From: Bacillota bacterium
Lineage (GTDB): Bacteria; Bacillota; Clostridia; Peptostreptococcales; Anaerovoracaceae
Assembly: GCA_017621195.1 (NCBI GenBank)
Contig: JAGATO010000276.1
Span: 1-15,950 of the forward strand
Length of the DNA: 15,950 nt
Direction of reading: 5' to 3'
Shown here: one piece after another, positions 1 through 6,662 of the stretch
How the letters are laid out: every line of letters starts with the position of its first letter
Numbering within the stretch: position 1 is the stretch's first letter
The notes under the pieces: generated by a model
The model's input: only the letters and a program-made list of their open reading frames with translations
What the model was told of the DNA's origin: nothing
The model's database searches: none
Translations under genes and position numbers: made by a program

Positions 1-1
1 C

Positions 2-409
2 CTGAAGGAAGTCATGAGCAAGGGCGGCGGTGACATTTCCTACGGAAAGATCATCCTGGCCACCGTGGAAGGAGACATTCACGACATCGGTAAGAATATT
101 GTCAAGGTTCTGCTGGAAAACTACGGCTATGAGGTCATCGACCTGGGGAAGGATGTTCCGGTGGCTCAGGTAGTTAAAACCGCCAAAGAACAGAACATCC
201 AGATGGTGGGCCTGTCGGCCCTGATGACTACTACCGTGGTCAGCATGGAAAAGACCATCCAGGCTCTGAGAGAAGCGGGACTGGACTGCCGTGTTGCCGT
301 GGGAGGTGCCGTATTGAATCAGGAGTACGCCGATAGGATCGGCGCCGACTATTACTGCCGCGAAGCCATGGACACGGTGAAAGCGGCCAACGAGCTGTTT
401 AAAAAATAA
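2..409 (+). CDS. metH: Methionine synthase-type cobalamin-binding domain, C-terminal part (5' truncated by window)
   Basis: This is the C-terminal part of a protein whose reading frame is already open at the first complete codon (position 2), so the gene starts left of the window. The domain binds cobalamin. The signature DIHDIG (Asp-x-His-x-x-Gly, about 20 residues after the Met at 14) supplies the histidine that coordinates cobalt, followed by the expected VGLSALMTTT and VAVGGAVL segments of the Rossmann-like fold. These sequences resemble MetH (B12-dependent homocysteine methyltransferase) more than the corrinoid proteins of methylamine or methanol systems, but that is from memory of the families. 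The protein ends right after the B12 domain, so no C-terminal reactivation domain follows; many clostridial MetH proteins are like this. The next gene starts 75 bp downstream. Met at 14 is probably internal. A stand-alone corrinoid protein is the main alternative. Confidence 0.8.
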   Translation: MKEVMSKGGGDISYGKIILATVEGDIHDIGKNIVKVLLENYGYEVIDLGKDVPVAQVVKTAKEQNIQMVGLSALMTTTVVSMEKTIQALREAGLDCRVAVGGAVLNQEYADRIGADYYCREAMDTVKAANELFKK

Positions 410-484
410 GGTGCGGTGACCATACCGCATTTCAAAGATGCGGAGACTGTTCGCATTTCAACCGTAGCGAAGGAGGAAATCAGA

Positions 485-958
485 ATGAACCGACCGAACT
501 GGGATGAATACTTCATGGAGATGGCCGAACTGGCCAGAACCAGAACCACCTGCCTGCGACGGGGCGTAGGAGCCGTCATCGTCAAGGACAACCGGGTCAT
601 GGCCACGGGCTACAACGGTGCGCCGTCCGGCGTGAGACACTGCGAAGAAACCGGCTGTCTGCGGCAGAAGCTGAACGTGCCCAGCGGAAAGTGCCACGAG
701 CTGTGCCGCGGATTGCACGCGGAACAGAACGCCATCATTCAGGCCGCCCGCCACGGACAGAACATCGCCGGCGGTACGCTGTACTGCACTAACCAGCCCT
801 GCGTCATCTGCGCCAAGATGATCATCAACGCGGGGATCCGGCGCATCGTCATCAAGGAGGGCTACTCCGACGAGCTGGCGGTGGAAATGCTCAACGAAGC
901 AGGATTAGAGATTGAAATGATAGACGATCTGCGCAGAAAGCCGCAGACGGAGGAATGA
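485..958 (+). CDS. dCMP deaminase (ComEB-type, zinc-dependent)
   Basis: The predicted 157-residue enzyme would deaminate dCMP to dUMP, feeding thymidylate synthesis in the cytoplasm. The zinc site of the cytidine/deoxycytidylate deaminase fold is clear: HAE (His78, catalytic Glu80) and PCVIC (Cys106, Cys109). The region before it is cysteine-rich (CEETGC, CHELC), as in the longer dCMP deaminases that bind a second zinc. I chose ATG at 485 because AAGGAGG lies 8 nt upstream (470-476) and the protein then starts MNRPNWDEYF, typical for the family. An upstream in-frame GTG at 416 would add 23 residues with no family character and no ribosome binding site. The stop overlaps an unused ATG at 955, and the next gene begins 3 nt later, so the two are probably co-transcribed. 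Placement before tagO and wecB matches an order common in Firmicutes. Confidence 0.93.
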   Translation: MNRPNWDEYFMEMAELARTRTTCLRRGVGAVIVKDNRVMATGYNGAPSGVRHCEETGCLRQKLNVPSGKCHELCRGLHAEQNAIIQAARHGQNIAGGTLYCTNQPCVICAKMIINAGIRRIVIKEGYSDELAVEMLNEAGLEIEMIDDLRRKPQTEE

Positions 959-961
959 CAA

Positions 962-2113
962 ATGAATCAATTATTACTGATGTTTCTGGCAGCCTTTGCG
1001 GTGTCGGTGATCTGTACGCCGCTGGCCATCCGCCTGGCGCCGAAGATCGGCGCCGTGGATGTGCCCAAGGACGCCAGACGTATGCATACGAAGCCCATGC
1101 CGCGCTTCGGGGGAATGGCCATCTTCCTCGGGACCATGAGCGTCATCATGCTGTTTCTGCCCAAGGACAGCCAGCTGTGGGGCGTCATCTTAAGCAGTAC
1201 GCTGATGTATCTGGTGGGAGTGGTGGACGACCTGCGGGGAATCCCGGCCAAGGTGAAGCTGCTGGGGCAGATCATCTGCGCCACCATCCTTTACGTGTTC
1301 AGCATCCGAATCTCCATGATGGGAAATCCCTTTCCCGTGGGTCCGGACGTGTTCCGTTTTCCCATCGTGATCAGTTATCTGGCCACCGTGGTCTGGGTGG
1401 TGGGCGTTACCAATGCCGTCAACCTGATCGACGGCTTGGACGGCCTGGCGGCCGGCGTCTGCACCATCGCCAGTCTGTCCATCGCCTACACGGCCTACCT
1501 ACACGGCCGCATGTCTACCTGTGCCATCATGAGCGCCCTGGCGGGCGCCTGCCTGGGATTTCTGATCTTCAACTTCAACCCGGCCAAGATCTTCATGGGA
1601 GACAGCGGTTCTCTGTATCTGGGGTACATGCTTGCCAGCGTTTCGCTTCTGGGCGATAAGCCGCTGAAGAGTACCACCATACTGGCTACGCTGGTTCCCA
1701 TCTGCGTACTGGCCCTGCCGCTGTTCGATACGGCCTTCGCCATCCTGCGCAGACTGTTGACTCATCGCCCCATCATGGAGGCAGACCGCGGTCATCTCCA
1801 TCACCGGGTCATGGCCATAGGCTGGGGGCAGCGCCGCACCGTATTGATCCTGTACTGCATCAGCGGCGTCATGGGCGTTGCCGCCATTCTGTTCAGCCTG
1901 GACATGTTTCTCGAAACCGTGGCGCTGATGGTGATTGCTGCTACGCTGGTCTTCATCTTTCTGGATAACGACATCGTGGAGAACAGCGATCTGGTGACTC
2001 ACGGGCCCCGGCTGCTGGGCGACTGGCCTCTGGGGAAGAAAAACGAAGTGACGAAGGCTGCGGAAAAGAGAGCCGTCATCAAGGAAGATAAGGAAGGAAA
2101 GGGCAGAAGATGA
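962..2113 (+). CDS. tagO: Undecaprenyl-phosphate GlcNAc-1-phosphate transferase (TagO/WecA, MraY-like)
   Basis: This polytopic membrane enzyme (383 residues) would transfer GlcNAc-1-phosphate from UDP-GlcNAc to undecaprenyl phosphate, the first lipid step of teichoic acid or other wall polysaccharide synthesis. Family motifs appear in order: PKDARRMHTKPMPRFGG (35-51), the Mg-binding Asp pair VVDD (89-90), NAVNLIDGLDGLAAG (151-165), FMGDSGSLYLG (211-221) and the cytoplasmic HLHH (278-281) that separates the GlcNAc transferases from MraY. Hydrophobic segments are spread throughout and the last 30 or so residues form a charged tail. ATG 962 is preferred over ATG 955, which is in another frame, because GGAGG (949-953) is 8 nt from 962. 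The gene overlaps the next as ATGA. The epimerase next door supports wall-polymer assignment over MraY. Confidence 0.93.
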   Translation: MNQLLLMFLAAFAVSVICTPLAIRLAPKIGAVDVPKDARRMHTKPMPRFGGMAIFLGTMSVIMLFLPKDSQLWGVILSSTLMYLVGVVDDLRGIPAKVKLLGQIICATILYVFSIRISMMGNPFPVGPDVFRFPIVISYLATVVWVVGVTNAVNLIDGLDGLAAGVCTIASLSIAYTAYLHGRMSTCAIMSALAGACLGFLIFNFNPAKIFMGDSGSLYLGYMLASVSLLGDKPLKSTTILATLVPICVLALPLFDTAFAILRRLLTHRPIMEADRGHLHHRVMAIGWGQRRTVLILYCISGVMGVAAILFSLDMFLETVALMVIAATLVFIFLDNDIVENSDLVTHGPRLLGDWPLGKKNEVTKAAEKRAVIKEDKEGKGRR

Positions 2114-3243
2114 AAATCATGACCGTATTTGGCACCAGACCGGAAGCCATTAAGATGGCTCCTCTGGTGAAGAAATTAAACGAAGATCCGGACATCGAAT
2201 CCGTCCTGTGCGTTACGGCCCAGCACCGTCAGATGCTGGATCAGGTATTGGAGCTGTTCGAGCTGACGCCGGATTACGACCTGAATATTATGAAGCCGAA
2301 CCAGACCATTTCCATGATTACGGCCAATGTGTTGACGGGAATGGAGCCTGTCCTTCAGAAGGAACAGCCGGACATGGTACTGGTTCACGGCGATACGTCC
2401 ACCACGTTCGTCACGGCGCTGGCCGCCTTTTACCAGCAGATTCCCGTGGGCCACGTGGAGGCGGGACTGCGAACCTACGACAAGTATTCGCCCTTCCCGG
2501 AGGAGATCAACCGGGTTTTGACGGGCCACATCGCGGAGCTGCACTTTGCGCCTACGGAGCGGAACCGCCGCAATCTGCTGGCGGAGAACATCTCCGACGA
2601 TCACATCGTCATCACCGGAAACACCGTCATCGATGCGTTGTTACAGGTGGCGGATAAGCCCTATGAATTTGAGGACGAAACCCTGCGGTCGCTGGATTTT
2701 GAACACAAGCGGGTGATTACGGTGACCTGTCACCGACGGGAAAATCTGGGAGAGAACATGGAGCACATCTTCACGGCCATCCGGGACATCGCCGCCGAGT
2801 TCGACGATGTGGAGATCGTCTATCCGGTTCACATGAACCCCAAGGTTCGGGACACCGCCGGACGGATTCTGGGCCACAGCCACAACGTTCATCTGATCGA
2901 GCCGCTGCAGTACCAGCCCTTCGTCAATCTGATGGCCAGATCCTACTTCATCATCACCGACAGCGGCGGTATGCAGGAGGAAGCACCTTCCCTGGGAAAG
3001 CCTGTTCTGGTGGTCCGCCGGGAAACGGAGCGCCCCGAGGCCATCGAAGCCGGAACGGTGAAGCTGGCCGGAGTGGAACGCGACACCATCTACGCCATGG
3101 CGAAGGAGCTGTTGACCGACAAGGCTGCCTATGATACAATGGCTCATGCGGCCAACCCCTACGGCGACGGCAAGGCCTGTGACAGGATCGTAGCCGCGCT
3201 GAAGGAACAGCTGTCGGCAGCGAAATCGATCGCCGCGCGATAG
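2110..3243 (+). CDS. wecB: UDP-N-acetylglucosamine 2-epimerase, non-hydrolysing (WecB/MnaA)
   Basis: A 377-residue cytoplasmic enzyme that interconverts UDP-GlcNAc and UDP-ManNAc. The N-terminus FGTRPEAIKMAPLV is the family hallmark. Asp95 (HGDTSTTF), Glu117 (GHVEAGLRT) and Glu131 (PFPEEINR) fall at the numbering known for catalytic residues of E. coli WecB, and CHRREN (His208) and DSGGMQEEAPSLGKPVLV (284-301) form the nucleotide site. Length is normal. The start codon overlaps the tagO stop (ATGA), which implies translational coupling. Product and partner fit together: TagO makes the GlcNAc lipid and this enzyme supplies ManNAc, as in the teichoic acid linkage unit. A terminator-like hairpin about 55 bp past the stop suggests that the operon ends here. 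Confidence 0.95.
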   Translation: MKIMTVFGTRPEAIKMAPLVKKLNEDPDIESVLCVTAQHRQMLDQVLELFELTPDYDLNIMKPNQTISMITANVLTGMEPVLQKEQPDMVLVHGDTSTTFVTALAAFYQQIPVGHVEAGLRTYDKYSPFPEEINRVLTGHIAELHFAPTERNRRNLLAENISDDHIVITGNTVIDALLQVADKPYEFEDETLRSLDFEHKRVITVTCHRRENLGENMEHIFTAIRDIAAEFDDVEIVYPVHMNPKVRDTAGRILGHSHNVHLIEPLQYQPFVNLMARSYFIITDSGGMQEEAPSLGKPVLVVRRETERPEAIEAGTVKLAGVERDTIYAMAKELLTDKAAYDTMAHAANPYGDGKACDRIVAALKEQLSAAKSIAAR

Positions 3244-3297
3244 GAGAAAACAGTCGGCGCGGGATGGATCGCCGCACCGGAAGAAAATAGCAGGATG

Positions 3298-3333
3298 GAG
3301 AACCGACCGGAGGGGCCGGTTCTCTTTAGGTTT
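3298..3333 (+). terminator. Terminator-like hairpin after wecB
   Basis: GAGAACCG (3298-3305) pairs perfectly with CGGTTCTC (3317-3324). After one A-C mismatch, two further G-C pairs close on a GGAGG loop. The tail is only TTTAGGTTT, so termination may be partial. The hairpin lies just upstream of the MATE gene and would separate it from the wecB operon. Confidence 0.55.
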
Positions 3334-3351
3334 ATGACAAGGAGTGGTCGC

Positions 3352-4722
3352 ATGGAACAAATCACCATCGACAAAAAGAAATTATATCAATCGCTGGCCG
3401 TGGTGGTCCTTCCCATCGCTTTGCAGCAGCTGATTTCCTCTTCCCTCAGTCTGGTGGATAATCTGATGATCGGAAGCATGGGAGAGGCGGAGCTGGCAGC
3501 GGTGGGTCTGGCGACCCAGGTTTACTTCATCCACTGGATGATGCTGTTCGGGTTTTCCAGCGGCTGCAATACCTTTCTGTCCCAGTTTTTCGGGACCGGC
3601 GATTGGAAGAGCTTCCGAAAAGTAGTGGGCTTTGTGATCACGGTAGCCGTCTGCGCCGGAACGGTGTTTTTCCTGGCAGCGTTGTTCATTCCGGAAACCA
3701 TCATGGGGATCTTTACCGACGATCCGCAAACCATTGCCCTGGGCGCCGTGTACGTTCGCACCGGAGCGCCCTGCTTTCTGTGCATCGCTGTCAACGTTCC
3801 CTTTACGGCAGCGCTGCGGGTTTCGGAACAAGCCTCCATTCCCCTGCGCAACAGCAGCATCGCATTCTTCGGAAACACGTTCTTAAACTACGTGTTCATC
3901 TTCGGCAAATTCGGCTGTCCCGCCATGGGAGTCAAGGGCGCGGCGCTGGCCACGGTGTTCTGTCGTGTCATCGAGGTGAGCCTGACGCTGTTTGCCGTCT
4001 TCGTGCGCAAAAACGTGATCGCTGCGCCGCTGAAGGAATTTTTCGGATGGAAGCGGGAATTCGTGGCCCGTGTGGTGAGAAACTGCATTCCTACCACCAT
4101 CAATGAGAGCATGTGGGCTGCGGCAACGGCCGCCTACAATGCGGCCTATGGTCACATGAGTGTTACGGCCTTCGCGGCGGTTCAAGCGGGAAATACGGTG
4201 CTGAACCTGTTTAGCATGGCGATCTTCAGTCTGGGCGACGGCATGATGATTCTTGTGGGGCAGGATCTGGGACGCCGGAATTATGACCGGGCCTTTCGCG
4301 TAGCCAGAGAGATCGTGAAGGTGGGTCTGGTGGTCGGAAGCAGCGCCGGACTGCTGCTTCTTGTGTTGTCGCGGCCCATCGCCGGTCTGTTTAATTTCAC
4401 TCCGGAGGGCATTGAAACGCTGCGAAATATTTTGATCATTTACGGGTTTGCCATGGTATTGAAGCTGTACAACGGCATCCACGTCACCGGAACCTTGCGG
4501 TCCGGCGGCGATACGAAGTTCGCTATGATCTCGGAGCTGAGCACCATGTGGTTGATCGGCGTTCCTTTGGTGTATCTGGGTGCGCTGTATCTGAAGCTGC
4601 CCGTTCATTGGGTGGTTTTACTGTCCATCAGCGAAGAGGTAGTGAAGGCCTGTATTCTAACCTGGCGATTCTTCTCGAAAAAGTGGGTCAACAACGTGAT
4701 TCACGGTATCGAGATTATGTGA
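3352..4722 (+). CDS. MATE family multidrug/cation antiporter
   Basis: A 456-residue inner-membrane protein of the MATE family, which exports drugs or metabolites using a Na+ or H+ gradient. Two homologous MatE halves are visible: the first starts at SLAVVVLPIALQQLISSSL with LVDNLMIGSMGEAELAAVGLA, and the second includes ESMWAAATAAYNAAYG, AVQAGNTVLNLFSMAIFSLG and the repeat-like GLARR-type turn QDLGRRNYDRA. About 12 hydrophobic segments and the length fit the family. I set the start at ATG 3352 because AAGGAG (3339-3344) is 7 nt upstream; the in-frame ATG at 3295 would translate through the terminator-like hairpin and give a non-family leader. The substrate cannot be inferred. The coding sequence ends inside a 9-bp tandem duplication that leads directly into a gene remnant, although the C-terminus looks complete. 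Confidence 0.9.
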   Translation: MEQITIDKKKLYQSLAVVVLPIALQQLISSSLSLVDNLMIGSMGEAELAAVGLATQVYFIHWMMLFGFSSGCNTFLSQFFGTGDWKSFRKVVGFVITVAVCAGTVFFLAALFIPETIMGIFTDDPQTIALGAVYVRTGAPCFLCIAVNVPFTAALRVSEQASIPLRNSSIAFFGNTFLNYVFIFGKFGCPAMGVKGAALATVFCRVIEVSLTLFAVFVRKNVIAAPLKEFFGWKREFVARVVRNCIPTTINESMWAAATAAYNAAYGHMSVTAFAAVQAGNTVLNLFSMAIFSLGDGMMILVGQDLGRRNYDRAFRVAREIVKVGLVVGSSAGLLLLVLSRPIAGLFNFTPEGIETLRNILIIYGFAMVLKLYNGIHVTGTLRSGGDTKFAMISELSTMWLIGVPLVYLGALYLKLPVHWVVLLSISEEVVKACILTWRFFSKKWVNNVIHGIEIM

Positions 4723-4734
4723 GATATGTGAGAT
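4717..4734. repeat. 9-bp perfect tandem duplication at the MATE/remnant junction
   Basis: ATGTGAGAT occurs twice head to tail (4717-4725 and 4726-4734). The first copy contains the MATE stop codon (4720-4722). Recognisable remnant sequence begins just beyond the second copy. The position suggests a rearrangement scar such as replication slippage, a microhomology joint or a collapsed target-site duplication. Chance is possible for a unit this short. Confidence 0.7.
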
Positions 4735-4737
4735 CGT

Positions 4738-5049
4738 TCTGATGACGGCGTAGGCAAAGCCGTTGGATGCGTTATACTGGACGATTTCCAGGCTGCCGCC
4801 ATCTTCGTTCATGGCACCGGAATTGTGGCGTCCGGCCAGCTGCAGCTTCAGAGAACCGGTGGCATCGTAGAAGCCGGTGACGCGGGTGTCATCGGTGACC
4901 ACCGGGGTGTACGTCGGTGCGACAACAGAGCCGTACACGCTGCCCATGTCGCCCTGGCTGTTGCGGGGCGCATTGGCGATAACGTAAGCCTCATCCACGG
5001 TGACGGAATCGACTTCGACGTCGTTATTGGTCAGGGAAATGGTTCCATC
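4738..5049 (-). pseudogene. Internal fragment of a choice-of-anchor-I-type extracellular protein
   Basis: The minus strand encodes about 100 residues without a stop, from just inside a TAG (5050-5052) down to about 4738. The segment GSLKLQLAGRHNSGAMNEDG, followed by GSLEIVQYNASNGFAYAV, resembles the first strand unit of choice-of-anchor-I (YncE-like propeller) surface proteins, which continue with a long propeller that is absent here. Upstream of it TISLTNNDVEVDSVTVDEAY looks like the end of another extracellular domain. There is no ATG with a ribosome binding site; the first possible start, GTG 4998, is mid-domain. The frame runs on into the antisense of the MATE gene without family character. 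Both ends are therefore missing, and I read it as a relic of a larger surface-protein gene, perhaps with an intact paralogue elsewhere. The family name comes from pattern memory and needs a search. Confidence 0.55.
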
Positions 5050-5052
5050 CTA

Positions 5053-5187
5053 TGATAGCGGCGGGATGTAAAATCAAATATCGATATTTTGTAAAATGCG
5101 TGAGACGATTCCGCTCAGGGAGGTGTTGCACCGTCGTATTGATCGCAGGATAGGCTATGATGCAGTATATAAATAATATGTAAAAGC
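5053..5187. other. Non-coding spacer between the gene remnant and the hairpin downstream of butyrate kinase
   Basis: This stretch is AT-richer than the neighbouring genes and holds no convincing gene. It contains a perfect 14-bp palindrome (5076-5089) and a short plus-strand frame (5096-5176, 26 codons) that lacks a ribosome binding site. Together with the remnant at 4738-5049, it leaves the whole interval 4723-5248 without an intact gene. Confidence 0.6.
5076..5089. repeat. Perfect 14-bp palindrome AAATATCGATATTT
   Basis: Fully self-complementary and flanked by two TGTAAAAT-like words. It could be a protein-binding site or simply AT-rich spacer. No adjacent promoter was identified, so no function is assigned. 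Confidence 0.4.
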
Positions 5188-5223
5188 AAACGCGGAGATG
5201 GGCATAGCCCGCTCCGCGTTTTT
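5188..5223. terminator. Strong hairpin terminator 3' of butyrate kinase, probably bidirectional
   Basis: AAACGCGGAG (5188-5197) pairs with CTCCGCGTTT (5212-5221), and GGGC/GCCC (5200-5203 and 5207-5210) extends the stem around an ATA loop. A five-T run follows on the plus strand. On the minus strand the tail is TTTGCTTTT. The hairpin lies 27 nt beyond the butyrate kinase stop, its likely client. The better U-tract is on the plus strand, where only remnant sequence precedes it. Confidence 0.82.
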
Positions 5224-5248
5224 CGCAATCCTTCGTTCATATTCAGTG

Positions 5249-6316
5249 CTAATACGTCTTCAGCTTCTCTTCGCCCTTCAACCAGCGCATGCCGCTTTCG
5301 GCCAGAGACAGCATTTCGTTTTCACCGGGGTACAGGACCACCGGAGCGATGAACTGGGTCCGTTCCTTGATCCAGTCCGTCAGCTTTTTGGAGTAAGCCA
5401 GGCTGCCGGTCAAAAGGATGGCGTCCACCTGGCCTTTCAGCGTGGCGGCTGCGGCGCCGATCTCCCGGGAGATCTGGTAGGCCATGGCTTCGTAGACTTT
5501 GGAGGAAGTCTCGTCGCCCTGGGCGATGCGTTCTTCCACTTCCAAGCCGCTGTTGGTCCCCAGATAGGCCATGATACCGCCCTTGCCGTTGATCTTCTTG
5601 CGCATTTCCCTGTGGGTCACCTGACCGCTGAAGCACAGATCGATCAAAGCGCCGGTGGGAAGAGTTCCTGCCCGTTCCGGAGAGAAGGGCCCGTCGCCGT
5701 CCAGCCCGTTGTTGGAGTCGATGACCCGGCCGCAGGCGTGAGCGCCCACGGAGATACCGCCGCCCAGATGCGCCACGATCAGGTTCAGCTCCGCGTAGGG
5801 CTTGCCGATGGAGGAGGCATAGCGGCGGGCGGTCGCCTTCTGGTTTAGAGCGTGCATGGTGCAGGTTCGGGGCAGCTCCGGCAGACCGCTGTAGCGGGCC
5901 AGATCGAAGTATTCGTCGGTTTTGACGGTGTCGGCGGTGATGACGGGGATGCCGAATTCCTGGCCCAGCTCGTAGGCGATGAAGCAGCCGGTGTTGGAGA
6001 TGTGGAGACCGTAGCGCTCGGAAGCGATGTCGTCCAGCATTTCCCCGGTGATTCTGTAGATGCCGCCTTCGATGGGCTTGCAGCAGCCGCCCCGGGCGAC
6101 GATGCAGTCGAAGGTGCTTAGATCGTAGCCGTGCTGGGTGAGAAAGTTCAGGACGGCCTCCTTGCGGAAGTCCTTCTGGTCCAGCGGGCTGGGATACTGA
6201 TCCAGCTGTTCCTGGGAGTGGTGAAGAGATTCTCTGGCCGTCTCCTGATAGTCCTCGTAGACCGAGACCTTGGTGGAGGTGGAGCCCAGATTCATGATCA
6301 ATAATGTATAGCTCAT
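5249..6316 (-). CDS. buk: Butyrate kinase
   Basis: A 355-residue cytoplasmic enzyme of the acetate/butyrate kinase (ASKHA) fold that converts butyryl-phosphate and ADP to butyrate and ATP, or acts on a related short or branched acyl phosphate. Visible motifs are the N-terminal phosphate loop NLGSTSTKVSVYED (9-22), GGCCKPIEGGIYRI (77-89), the central AHLGGGISVGAHACGRVID (182-200) with NNGLDGDGPFSPERAGTLPTG (202-222), YLGTNSG (251-257) and LTGSLAYS (302-309). Length matches butyrate kinases rather than the longer acetate kinases. I chose ATG 6316 because GAGGT (complement of 6324-6328) sits 7 nt upstream; an ATG at 6397 would add 27 non-family residues and start inside the promoter. No phosphotransbutyrylase gene is adjacent, so its partner is elsewhere or a CoA-transferase route coexists. 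It is read from its own promoter, divergent from the ferredoxin operon. Confidence 0.95.
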   Translation of the reverse strand: MSYTLLIMNLGSTSTKVSVYEDYQETARESLHHSQEQLDQYPSPLDQKDFRKEAVLNFLTQHGYDLSTFDCIVARGGCCKPIEGGIYRITGEMLDDIASERYGLHISNTGCFIAYELGQEFGIPVITADTVKTDEYFDLARYSGLPELPRTCTMHALNQKATARRYASSIGKPYAELNLIVAHLGGGISVGAHACGRVIDSNNGLDGDGPFSPERAGTLPTGALIDLCFSGQVTHREMRKKINGKGGIMAYLGTNSGLEVEERIAQGDETSSKVYEAMAYQISREIGAAAATLKGQVDAILLTGSLAYSKKLTDWIKERTQFIAPVVLYPGENEMLSLAESGMRWLKGEEKLKTY

Positions 6317-6368
6317 AGCAATTACCTCGTTTTTCTGTCGCAAAGCGTCGATACATTTCCCTAAGGTT

Positions 6369-6397
6369 ATTTTAGCACTTTGCCCCGGTGGCCGCAA
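6369..6397 (-). promoter_or_regulatory. Sigma-A-type promoter for butyrate kinase
   Basis: On the minus strand TTGCGG (complement of 6392-6397) is separated by exactly 17 bp from TAAAAT (complement of 6369-6374). This places the transcription start about 45 nt before the butyrate kinase start codon. It lies only 15 bp from the divergent plus-strand promoter. Confidence 0.65.
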
Positions 6398-6412
6398 TCG
6401 CCATTTGTACGC

Positions 6413-6441
6413 TTGATTCGTCGGAGTGCGAATGGTACAAT
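6413..6441 (+). promoter_or_regulatory. Sigma-A-type promoter for the ferredoxin-phzF-nitroreductase operon
   Basis: TTGATT (6413-6418), a 17-bp spacer and TACAAT (6436-6441) sit about 40 nt upstream of the ferredoxin start codon. Spacing is optimal and both boxes are close to consensus. Confidence 0.75.
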
Positions 6442-6478
6442 AGCGGTAGAAACGGCGGCAGAAACGGAGGAGGAAAAC

Positions 6479-6652
6479 ATGAAGGTTCGAGTCAATGAAG
6501 AAAAGTGCCGCGGCTGCAAATACTGCATCCGCGTATGCCCGGCGAAAGCGATTGCCATGGGCCCTGCGGGAAAGGCGCAGATCGGCGCCAAGTGCGTGGG
6601 CTGCGGTGCCTGCGTGGATCTGTGCATGGTGGGAGCCATCGAAGAAGAATAG
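6479..6652 (+). CDS. Small 2[4Fe-4S] ferredoxin-type protein
   Basis: This 57-residue protein carries two four-cysteine cluster motifs: CRGCKYCIRVCP near the N-terminus and CVGCGACVDLCM near the C-terminus, each spaced C-x2-C-x2-C-x3-C as in low-potential clostridial ferredoxins. In the second motif the usual proline after the last cysteine is methionine. ATG 6479 is the start: GGAGG (6466-6470) lies 8 nt before it, and the protein then opens with MKVRVNEEKC. A longer in-frame start at 6380 would precede the promoter's -35 box. The gene leads an operon with a PhzF-family gene 10 bp downstream, then a nitroreductase. It may pass electrons to the nitroreductase, but this is inferred only from proximity. 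It could also be a cluster-bearing subunit rather than a free carrier. Confidence 0.9.
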   Translation: MKVRVNEEKCRGCKYCIRVCPAKAIAMGPAGKAQIGAKCVGCGACVDLCMVGAIEEE

Positions 6653-6662
6653 GAGGATCGAT

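Noticed and set aside
412..460. Small hairpin TGCGGT/ACCGCA (412-429) and two copies of CGCATTTCA (426-434, 452-460) upstream of the dCMP deaminase
   Set aside because: The stem has only 6 bp and no T-tract, and the repeats are 9 bp in two copies only. Neither is strong enough to call a terminator or regulatory site.
416..484. In-frame GTG start at 416 for the dCMP deaminase, giving 23 extra residues
   Set aside because: There is no ribosome binding site before it, the extra residues have no family character, and ATG 485 has AAGGAGG at ideal spacing.
3295..3351. Upstream ATG 3295 as start of the MATE protein
   Set aside because: The added sequence is a terminator-like hairpin. ATG 3352 has AAGGAG 7 nt upstream and begins the family-typical sequence.
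5096..5176. 26-codon plus-strand frame (MRETIPLREVLHRRIDRRIGYD and so on) before the hairpin
   Set aside because: No ribosome binding site or promoter, short, and unrecognised. It may be residue of a decayed gene, so it is only mentioned in the spacer entry.
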